Source: Marthasterias glacialis (lineage: Eukaryota > Echinodermata > Asteroidea > Forcipulatida > Asteriidae). From it: a DNA stretch of 64,000 bases. A program made the translations under genes and the position numbers. The notes under the pieces were generated by a model. The model was not told the DNA's origin. It searched no databases and worked only from the letters and a program-made list of their open reading frames with translations. Positions 46,701 through 57,072 of this stretch are shown piece by piece (the stretch's first letter is position 1; every line of letters begins with the position of its first letter). The DNA lies in NCBI GenBank assembly GCA_911728455.2, contig OU452226.1, positions 10,391,498-10,455,497 on the forward strand, in the 5' to 3' direction.

Positions 46701-49700
46701 TCACTTATGCCGCAACTGACAACTTCAGCATCACTCTCATTATTGCTGTTACTTGCATTATCAGTGCCCATAGATGTAGATTCCCAATGATTTAAATCTT
46801 TCTTTTTGTTCCTTGTCACTTGCTGATTCTCTTCAGATATTCTTTCCTGATGGTTGTCTCTCCCATCCTCTTGTTGAGAGTCCCTTGATTTTGTCTGTTT
46901 ACCATCAGTGGCCAGTTCGTCTTTCGTCTTTTCTCTCTCTGCCTGCTCTTTGAGTAACTTCGGAATTTCACCCTTGTCAGCAAATACAATTAATCTAGTC
47001 TTTCCTGGTGATTTTGCTTGTCTCCAACTCTGTGTCGGTTTGCTGTTGTCTGATCTTTCATTGTAGTTGTCTAAATGTAGGTACTCTTCCATCCTTTTTG
47101 TCAGGGCAGGAGTTTTCTTTGATTTTCCCATTTCAACCATTTCAGGTAAAGTTTTTTGTGTCAACTTCTGAAGTGATTTGCCCCTGTCCAATAATCCACC
47201 ACGTTTTGAGGGATCATCTTCTTTCCTGTCTGTTTGATCAACACTTGTTTTAACTCTTTTCCTCTGTGGTGATTCACTTTCTTTTAATAATCCTTCTTTG
47301 GTGTTTTCCTTCGTCTTTAGTTGTGTCGCCCTCTTGGATTGTCTTAAAGGACTGGTTTGACTCCTAACCCCATGACTAACATCATCTGAAAAATTCAGAC
47401 CTCTATTCCCATTGTCTTCATTTTCACCATCATCAAAGTCCTGACCAGTAACTTCAATATCACAACCATTTAAGTCTCTCTCGTCACACCTTGGTTCTCC
47501 CTGCTGCTCCTCAGATGTTCTTTGCCGATGGTCGGTTTTTCCACCAACTTCTTTAGTGCTCCTAAATTTTGTCTGTTTCCCATTAGTAGCCCATCTGTTT
47601 TCCATTTTTCCCTTTTCAGTCAATAATCCTGTAATTTTTTGTGACTTTTTCTGTCTCATTTTCTTCAATAGTCCGTCCTGATTAACTGGCTTATTTTCTG
47701 TACTTTCTGTTACATCCAAAGTCGTCCTTGATTTTGTTCTCTTTGCTGATTTTCTTCCTGTCAGTAATCCAGCTTTGGTGACTTCCTTCGACTGTAATGC
47801 CCTTGTGAATTGTGTTATAATACATGTTTTAACTGGTACTCCACTTTTATTATTATCTGTAAAATTTATGATTGTATCATCGCTATCCGAGCCACCAATG
47901 TCTTCATCATTGTCTTTGATATCAACTCCTTCAGCTCTGTCACTGTTTCTATCAATATCTCCATCCTCACCAAGGTCATCCTCACCAAGGTCATCCTCCC
48001 AATCAAGATTATTCTCATCACTGTTAGCATCACTCTCTTCAGATTTAGCTGCCTGACCACTTAGGCCTCTTTTGTTACTTTTTGCCTCTTTCCGAAGCTC
48101 CTCATATTTACCTCCCTGATGGTTGGTTTTACCACAATCTATTTTAATGCTCCTGGATTTAGTCCGCTTTCCATCACTCATCTGCTTGTGTTTTCTCAAT
48201 TTTTTTCGCCTGACATCTAATAATCCTGTCATTTCTGATTGTTTTTTCCTTTTTGATTTTTTCTTCAGCAGTCCATCGTAAATCTCTGGATCATCCTCTG
48301 AACTTCCATAATCCGTAAAGTTCAGACTTGTATCGCTACTGTCAGAGCCATCAATGTCTTCATTGACACCTTTAAAAACATCCCCCTCATTTCGGTTGTC
48401 GCTTACATGGCCATCAACATGTTCATCAACATGTTCATCATCACCAAGGTCATCATCATGACTATGGACCTTTTCTTCACTCTGACTTTTGTCACCAGCA
48501 GCTTGATTCAAAACTTCACTATCATGATCATTCCCATCCCTGTGACCTTGTTTATCTTCATCCCTAAGTTTAGCTGCCCGACCACTACATGTTGGCTGCT
48601 GCTGGTTATCCTCTGTAGCTGTCTTACGGTGGCTAGTTTCAACATCCCTTTCTTTAATGTCCTTTGATTTTGTCCGTTTCTCCTTTGTACTGAAAGTATT
48701 TGTTATCACTTTCCTCTCTGCAGCCTGCTGTTTGAATATCTTGAGCATTTTGCCCTTGACAGTCAATAACCCTGTGGGTTTCAATCTTTCCTTCAGTTTC
48801 ACCTGTTCAATTGATTTGCTCTTGTTCCCATCCTCATCTGCAAAACTAGCTGAGCTTGTTTGCTTTTGTAAGACGTTTTCCTGAATGTCTTCAACTGAAG
48901 AATTCTGATCTGTATCAATATCAGTACTATTTCCACTGCTACTGCTATCATCCAGGACAACTCTATTTTTTCTTCTGTGTGACAAATGTCTGGCTACAAC
49001 TTTCTCACCAATGCTAACCTCCAAATGGCCACACTTGTCATCACAACTATGGCCTCCTTCAGAGTTGTTGATTTCTCTTTGTGCCACGGCAGTAACTGTG
49101 CCGTCATCCGAGTTGCTGTCCTCACTACTCGAAAATAACCCCACCAGTATTCTTCTTCGATTCTTTCTGGGTGAAAGTCTCCTGCCATACAATTTATTAT
49201 CTGTTGTTTGTGTTTGTTGTCTATCTTTAATAGTGTCTCCCTCGCTTAAATTGTCACTTTGGCTTTCAACAGTTCTGTCCGAATCGTTGGCGTCACTATA
49301 ACTATCACTTTCTGAGTCATCGGTCAACCTAGACTCAGCTGCTTGGTCAAGGATGAAGATGTTACCATAATCTTCGTCATCATCGGGTTCCTCGCTCCAG
49401 TCTTCCTGAACATCATTAGATCCAACATCACCTTCACCACCATCATCATCACTAGCAGAGGTTCCAACTATGGTTTGGTCATCATCTTCCTCATCACTAG
49501 TGTAAATTTGTTGTTCGACTGTCTCATCACTATCAATGTACTCTTCATTACTGCTGGCACCGCCACCACCATCATCAATAACACCTTGACTGCTTCTTTC
49601 TTCACCATCAGTAATGTCGACATCATCAACACCATCACTCCCACTATCACTATCACTATCACCCAGGAAACCTCTATATTTTCTTCTGCGTACCTGCTGA

Positions 49701-52243
49701 CTGGCCACAACCTTTTCATCATCGTCAACTCGCCGATCACCCAGTCCGTCATCACTGGCACATCCTTCAGTCATGTTTATAAATCTTTGGGCAGCTGCCC
49801 TAGCTCTGCCTACATCCGAGTCGCTCTCCCCACTACTAGTGAACAACTCCTGTGGTATTCTCGTTTGTTTCTTTCCGACGGAACGTCTGCCACTATGCAT
49901 AGAGAACTTCATAAAGTTCAAGGGAAGTCCTTTTGGTGAGGTTTCACCAGGTGCTGGTGGAGGTTTCAGCAACTGAATGACCGGAGAGAGACAATGGGAT
50001 TTGAGTGTGGCGGCTTCTTCGGAAGAGGACTGACTGCAAAGAGAGTCTGTCTGTCTGGTGGAATCGGAAGACGCTGCAGACTTAATTCTTCTTCGATGAC
50101 TTTGTCTACGCAGAAGAGGGGTGGGCTTTGAAGAGGCATTGCTACAAGTAGGTAAATGCAGTACAGTACCAAAGACGCTTTTGAGACTTTCTGAAAGTTC
50201 TGTTCCTTTCCTTGGTGGAGAGGTAGGCTTTGAGAAGTTCTTGCTACGAGCTGATACAAGTAAAGAATCAAAAAAGCTTTTGACCTCTGTATCGGTTGCT
50301 TTCGTTGGTTCCTCTTTTTGGTCTGAGGGAGGTATCAATATTGAGCAATTCTGAGGATGACTTTGGTTTGCAAAGGAGGTTGTTTCATGTGCAGTCTGCA
50401 TTTGGGTTTCATGAAAGGGATTTTTACGAGTAGATAAATGCAGTAAAGAATCAAAGAAATTTTTCAGTTTTGTTTCAGTTACTTTCCTTGATTCCTCTTT
50501 TTGGTCTGAGGGAGGTATCGATGTTGACCAATCCTGAGGACGAATTTGGTTTGCAAAGGAGGTCGGTTCATGAACAGTCTGAGTTTGGGTTTCATGAAAG
50601 TCTGTTTGACAAGGCTGGCTGTTATAAGGTGAGTGGGTTGAAGTCTTTGTGTGTTCTGACTCAGGCGTGTCTGGTTTAAACACAACAGGTGAAATCTGAA
50701 CACCTTGGCTGACAGTTTCTGATGTCTGGATGCCCTCACTTGCTGTGGATGTTTTTTTTATTGATGGTGGGCATTTGCATGAGCAAGAGCACAATGTACA
50801 GCACGTTAACCCTGCCCCAGCTCTCTGCTGCGTTGGTGTTTCAAAGTCGCTTCCATTTTTAATGGGGGACTTGTTGGTGTCCAAATGCTCATGAAGAACC
50901 TTTGATTGAGTTTCATCCAAGATGCCAGGTATGTCACTTGGACTCATCAGTGAAGCTGACAACCTAATGTCTTGCGACTTCACTGTATGCAGATCATCTC
51001 TGGGTTGAAGATCATCTTTGAGTTGCTTCATCTCTCCTGGAGTGACATCTAGTTCCCCACTACTTCTGTGTTTCCTTTTCAGACTGATGCGTCGCCGTCT
51101 CTTTTCCTCGTGACAAGCAATCTTTGCTTTCGCTAGTCTTGTGGAGAGTCTCGATCTTTTTGAAGTTGAAAGCTCTTTAAGTAGATCTGTAATACTAACA
51201 TTTAAACTCAGATTAGCTGGTGAGGACATTGGAGGAGTTTGTTGTTTATGAAGAACTCCTACTCCTTCAACTCTTTGATCATTTCCATCTGTAGACTGAA
51301 CCATGGTTTTTGGTTCTTCCAAAGATTTACCAGATGCCGGAGTGTTCCGCTTACACTTTTGTTTCTTAGCCTTATGGCTTGTGATTTGCTGGAACCTTGT
51401 CGAGGTAGGTGTTTCAAACCTACCCAAATCTGTGCTAGTTCCTTGCGGTTCTACAAGATATTCAGCTGAGATTACAGCAACGGGTGTTGAACTATCCAAT
51501 AGTTCTGGAGTGTTCTCAGACATATTTCCTCGTTTTGTTTTCCCAGAATGATAATTTTGGAGATGTCCAGCACTTTCTAGGCCTTTCTTTTTGCCGTCGT
51601 TTTTCTTAAGTCGTTTGACCTTGGTGGCTGCGACTTCTGCCACCACTCTTTTCTGCCCTGTACCAAGTGGATCAACAGGTGCTTTGAGTGGATCCTCACA
51701 ATCGAGAGATGATTTTTCAAATACTTGCTCTGGATCAGCTTGTTTTGAATTGTGAATGGGTTTGACGGAGGCCAAAGATTCCCCATCAATGTTTTCTACA
51801 ATTGCAGCTGCATCTTCCTGAGTACTCACGAAAACCGGCGTTCCCTTTCGCATCAGGCTGCTTTTCCTTCTGCACCTCCTCCTTCTGGTTTTGCTTTTGC
51901 TTCTCTTCACACATGGGGAATTGTCTGCCGCAATAATATCTTTGGACACATCTTTTTCGTCTGCATTTCCATCCCCTGGTGGAACAGGCTCGGTGGTCCT
52001 AACAAGCCTTCGCCTCTTCCATCTTTTCTTGGGGGATGCATTTTGCGGACCTGTGTTTGAGTTTGGAGTGTTGCAGCCCCTAAGTGGGGATATACTATGA
52101 AGCATCATCAGTCCATCACTTTCAATGTCTTGCCAAAAGTTTGCGCCCAAATGTGACGAGACAGATTGGTATTCCCTCGCTACATTTGGTGGAGTTTTTA
52201 AAACTGTTTGTATTGTCGGAGTAGTCTTTGCGTTACAAGGCAT
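41948..52243 (-). CDS. Unrecognised giant acidic, internally repetitive protein (about 2,624 aa, 3 exons)
   Basis: I do not recognise this protein. Exons at 44713-52243, 43497-43728 and 41948-42059 join in phase (7,875 nt with stop TAG at 41950-41948). The ATG at 52243 is the first Met after an in-frame TAA six bases upstream, so the start is well fixed unless that TAA lies in an intron. Composition is Lys/Arg and Asp/Glu/Ser-rich with almost no hydrophobic core. Seen in order: an N-terminal segment with ANFWQDIESDGLMMLHS, several basic clusters (KRSKSKTRRRRCRRKSS), a Cys cluster CCTLCSCSCKC near residue 480, tandem FHETQ repeats near 550-670, two SSGESDSD/EKVVA repeats near 800 and 1040, long Asp/Ser runs, and several KGKMLK/GLL repeats from about 1160 to 2470. 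Basic clusters and acidic Ser tracts (likely CK2 sites) suggest a nuclear, chromatin- or nucleolus-associated protein; this is inference. Intact frame over 7.5 kb shows it is coding. Confidence 0.85.
42950..43400 (+). pseudogene. Decayed LINE (CR1/L2-like) reverse transcriptase 3' fragment
   Basis: Translation gives HVDDMRNALLHGLPKKQLLW, LRRVQNWAARLVVC and then, after a frameshift near 43150, FKILLLVFRCLNASAPTY and FIKEPVRNLRS. These match the usual C-terminal part of non-LTR reverse transcriptases (…YGLPKKQLLKLQRVQNSAARL…, …YLSDML…EPVRNLRS). It is broken by a frameshift and stops. It lies in the last intron of the giant acidic gene, opposite strand. Confidence 0.85.
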
Positions 52244-53264
52244 TTCTTACTTAATGCAGCTAACAGGTGATCAGTCTCTGTCCAAGCTGTGCATAAGAAG
52301 TGAGTTCTCCGCGAAGCATGATCTCCTTTTACGTTCAGTGATGGTTGACATGGGCTGACCTTTGGCAAGTCCAAACTGAAGCTCCGCAATCTGCAGATTC
52401 GAACAGAAAAACCTTTCAGGTAAATATTAGGGCATAAACCACTTGACGCCGGATGACGTCTTATTACCCAAAACTTGTCCAAACTCAATAACAGTGGACA
52501 TTTATACGTTTTGAAAAAGTTTCCTTGGGTTGGGTCGGTCATATTGGTTGACGTGTAATTGCACCCCCGGACATTCCATTGTGTAGTGTGCACAAACATG
52601 CACTCACTTCGCTACTCTTCAATTTAAAAAGAGGGACAAAGGGTACTGGAATTCATACTCCAATTCTCCTTTTTCCGAGCGTTATATTCACGGTTAAGAC
52701 ATTCCACAACTTCTCAACAGAGAACAAAAACTCCCAGTACATTTTTATGACCGTTTAATGTCTTTACACTTTTTAGTCAGGGTTTCATTGTGACAACGAT
52801 AATATCAACATCAACAAATTATTTCGGTAGTTCCGAAAAGTTCAGAAAAAATAATACCACTCCGTAAGCTTGGCCGACTAGTGCCACTAGTCGAGTAAAT
52901 GCAACTGTTGATTGCTATGACTAGTAGTGACTGCCATGTTGCAACTAATCGAGTTTATAACACCTCTTCCTTTGACTCTATCTGTTGATTGGCCGAACGT
53001 GCGTCACGTGGTGTTGTGTATTTTTACTATCACACTGCACACCGACCAAAAGAACTATTAAATGGTACTATCCAACGACAACCTCGAACCTGGTGAAACG
53101 ATCAAATAATACATGCATTTGAAATACGATATGAGAACGAAGGCAGTGTGGTACCCCTCTTTCTTTTTGTCAAGATTTCCTATCAGATTTTATAGAGTTG
53201 TTTGAAGACTGATATACGCACAGTTGTTTAACGAATATTACCACAAAGTGGATGAAATTGAGGT

Positions 53265-53400
53265 GTTATAAAACAAATATTGACTGCTTTATATCGTGGC
53301 GTAGTAAAACTAGTCACTCGAGGTGATCCCCGGAGCAGCCTATCTTCCCGAGGCGGAGCCACTCAAAGCAGTCAATATTTGTATAAGAGGCCCCACCTTC
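53265..53400. repeat. Short palindromic element, intergenic
   Basis: ACAAATATTGACTGCTTT at 53273-53290 is matched by its reverse complement AAAGCAGTCAATATTTGT at 53374-53391, with CTCGAGGTGATCCCCGG in the interior. It looks like a small non-autonomous element; no target duplication was resolved. Confidence 0.6.
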
Positions 53401-54045
53401 AAAAGTACTCATGAATATATGTAGTTGACTCATGAACTGATTTGTCACTCATGCCTATAGTTTTCACAACATCCTACTATGCACAATACAATGCTCCAAC
53501 GCGACACATTACACACAGTCAACGGAACAAAGCCCAAAGTGTACATGTACACAGCAACCTTTCACACGGGTCATCCATATTCATTAGTTACATTATGTCA
53601 GGCTCGTTTTCATTTTGCAAAGGGCACTTCCATTGGAGAATCTCAAACTCCATGGGAATGGTTTGAAGGGGCACCAAGGCCAAGACCAGGGCAAACAGAG
53701 GCCAGGGCCTCGAGGCCTCCATGTAATTCCAGGCCTCTTATGTATATGGCTTGTGATTGGTTTGGAATTGTTCATGGAGGACATGCAGCTTTTTTTTACT
53801 CGGCTCGTGAACATGCGATCACGCTTGCTGGATGCAGTTGGGTGATAGTTAGCAAGAGCAACACAACCACAGTCCCACAGTCATAGACCATGTGACATGT
53901 GACAACACATGTTCACAAAAGACCCACACTCACACAGAGCCTGGACTTGCTGCAGAACAGGCAAGATTTTTACAGTTTACACAACTCAACTGAAGTAAAC
54001 ATTATAAAATCTTATAATATGGAGATGTCTGATTTTTATCCAAAA

Positions 54046-54432
54046 ATGTCGTATCCGGCTGCCACTCTACCTCCCTTAATTTATGTCAAATTATATCCTT
54101 ACCTGTCCAGAAAGGCTGACAGAATGTATACAGAGAGGAACATGCACTTTGAACAGTGACAAAGTGTTGAAATCAAGAAAAATAAGCCATTTTCACGTCT
54201 ATGTTGGGCTTGACAACGCTACTCACTAAACGCAATTTTAGTTCATTTGGGCATGAATGTGCAAAAGTTCCAGCCGTGCGATGAAATATCCGCTTAATTT
54301 TTCTTTTTTAAGGTCAATAATTACAGTTTTTGCTACCAATTCCTCAAGAGGAATATTAAAAAAGGGAAACAAAGCCCAACATCCATTAAAAAATCAAAAA
54401 AATCCCTTAGAAAGTGGCAGCCGGATATGGAA
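54046..54432. mobile_element. Intact-looking 390-bp inverted-repeat element (empty-site copy)
   Basis: The termini are GTATCCGGCTGCCACT and AGTGGCAGCCGGATAT in inverted orientation, with AT-rich interior and no coding frame. It matches the interrupted element in DDX52 intron 1 in the opposite orientation and keeps the uninterrupted sequence ATATCCTTACCTGTCC (54093-54108) where the other copy received the foldback. Confidence 0.75.
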
Positions 54433-57072
54433 ACTTTTCCGAAATTTATTTATTAAAAATAAAATGTAAAATTTCCCATGATCAGATATGTCCAGACACC
54501 AGTGCAGTATCTAGCCTGCCAGAAATGCCCTGTAAAGTGTAAGTGAAATGTATCGATACAATACAAAACTCAACGAACATGCTCAACGAGGTCATTCTTT
54601 TTGTAAACAAGATCATTAATAGAAGATAAATCGATACAGAAGTCAGCTTAACAAATTAAATTTGATTGTCACTGTCCATGCTGTCACTTAACTACTCATC
54701 TGCTCATCCCCATGCATGCAAATGAAATAATTACTTAGTAACTACTTTAGGCTAGTTAAATATTTGCCCTCAAGTTTCGACCCAAGCAGAGTCTTTTCGT
54801 ACCAATACTATTTTAAAAATGAAAAACTGACATCTTTTAAATGATACAATTTCTGTTGCAGCATGGGTTTTTCTCACAATTTTATAACTCTTTTACCTTT
54901 TATTATTTTTTACATTATAATAATAACATATTCACGTCTGCGGTCCGTCATCATGTCCGTGAGTTTACCTGTTGGACTGCTGCGATGAGACATGTACAAA
55001 CACGTATAAACTAGATTACGCACACTCAAACCATGCGCGTTATCAGCCTTCTTCCCATACTATGACAAGATGCTGGAAGCACACGACTTGTGAAAAGTCG
55101 TAGCACAGAAACCGAGGTTGGCAATCGCAACGCACATGTGGATCTGTATCACGTGTCTGTCAGGTGGCTTTAGTCTGGTTGTTTTACGACCTTGTGAGGG
55201 GGCGCTATCATTGCAAAATTGCGCAGGCGATTTGAAGGTACGCAAGCAAACTGGGATTGCGCACGTAAGCTGTTGCGCACTACACTCTTAGCGGATGCAT
55301 GACACAAACTACACGTTCTACATGAATTTCATGAGTCGCGTTGTCGTAGTGCACGCCGGCCGCGGGCAGATGATTCAGTGAATTTTGACATCTTTAGCTA
55401 ACAAATCATTTTGTTAATTGTATTGTTTCTTAATTTCTAATGTTGACTGAGAGTATTGTTTTTTCCCCCTAAAATTATTATTTTGTGTCCACCACCTCAT
55501 TCATATTCGTTCAAATCACTCTTGGATTTTCAAAAACGTAAATTTCCTATAGCCACATGTGAAACACTGTTTGTCAAGCAAGGTGCATGAGTTGGAGGGG
55601 AGAGTGCAAAACCATGTAGTTCTTATAGCTCCATGACAAAACAAAGTGCATCAAAATCTATCGATCCTGTTGAAGAAAATAACTAAGGAAAAAACTCTCT
55701 AAACAAACAAACAGAAGAAAAAATCAAGAAACGCGTCCACTAGTGTTGTAGAGAAGAAATCCAGTTATTGTCATCATCTTGTCCGATTAAAAATGTATTT
55801 CAACAAGAAAAACAAAATATGCTGGGAAAATGGCAACTCGAAACATCTCGTCACAAGGCTTTTTAAAACTTATGAATGAACTACAACAGCGAAATCTGAA
55901 ATGGCGACCGTACCTCTCTGCCCAATATAGATGAACTTAACCGATTGCTCTCTCCAGGTCACGTGACCTGTAGTGGGTATTAAACGTAAACAAGCACGAC
56001 GTCCTCCATGGAACGTATAGTACGGTACACGATGATAACATTTTGTTTATTCAATCGAGGCTTTTCTTTCTCGAAATCTATGAAAAAAATATGATAGAGT
56101 TTGTACCAGAGACCTTCGAGTGGCTGAATAAACCAGTAAGGACAGTTCCAGCAAGTCTTGGAAATTCTACAAGTGACGTTATGTTCACGATATAGTTGCA
56201 CTACGGAAAGTTTGGGCCAGACGACCGCGATCACAAACTTTACAACTCAAGAATTCCACAGTTTTAAAGCTGAAACCATCCAACAAAAAGGCTTTCCAAA
56301 ACTGTGTGATTCCTTCGTCTATTTGAAATTTCGCATGAAGGCTATGTATAAATGCTCACTTTTTCAACGTTCTTTACCCTTTTTTTACAGTGATTAAGGC
56401 CTACATTACAAACAAAATAACAGGCGGGTGGCATCGGTAAAAAATAAACCTTTTTGTATAAGGAATCCTGGTAGTTTATGAAACAGTAATGTGATTAAAT
56501 TCAATGTCACAACTTTAACAAAAAGGGCCTAGTACTGTTACAAAATAAAGAACATACAGTTTGTGTTCAACCTACTGGCACCACAAATTTTCGCAACAAG
56601 ACAGAAGTTAACATCAGAAAAATGATTCCCTCTTAAAAATGAGAAGTAATTTATATTCCTGTAGGCGCGCATATTTAATTGACCGATTGCGCGACCAATG
56701 TTTACATGTCATCACGTGACCTGTAGTGGGTACTACGTCCTCTCAGCTGGTGGCATAGTAGACCTGATTTACTCTCTTCGATTGAAACTATAGACTGCAA
56801 CAGATTTGTTCCTGGCCTCATCAAACAGAGCGATTTTCAGTCTAACTATTTAAGAGTAGCTGATGAAAGGCTAACTTCAAGGTGTATCATACACGGTAAA
56901 CCGAGCAAAATATCGTTGGTTATTTAAAAGTGCGTGCTTTTGAGAAATTGCGCTGAAACTCATTTACGCAAATTGTAAATATGCGCGCTCAAACTGAATT
57001 TGCACAATTCAACAAAAATGCGCACCTTAAAAAATTGCGCTAAACAACTACACGTGCTCCTTGATGTTAAAG

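Larger units (their letters stand above)
52260..57072. other. Intergenic region between the giant acidic gene and DDX52 (divergent promoters)
   Basis: The two genes point away from each other across 4.8 kb. I found no protein gene. The region holds a short palindromic element (53265-53400), a 390-bp inverted-repeat element (54046-54432), and CG-containing sequence near 52.3-53.0 kb and 55.0-55.4 kb that may include promoters. No TATA box can be assigned with confidence. The DDX52 5' UTR probably begins within 100 bases upstream of 57073. Confidence 0.4.
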
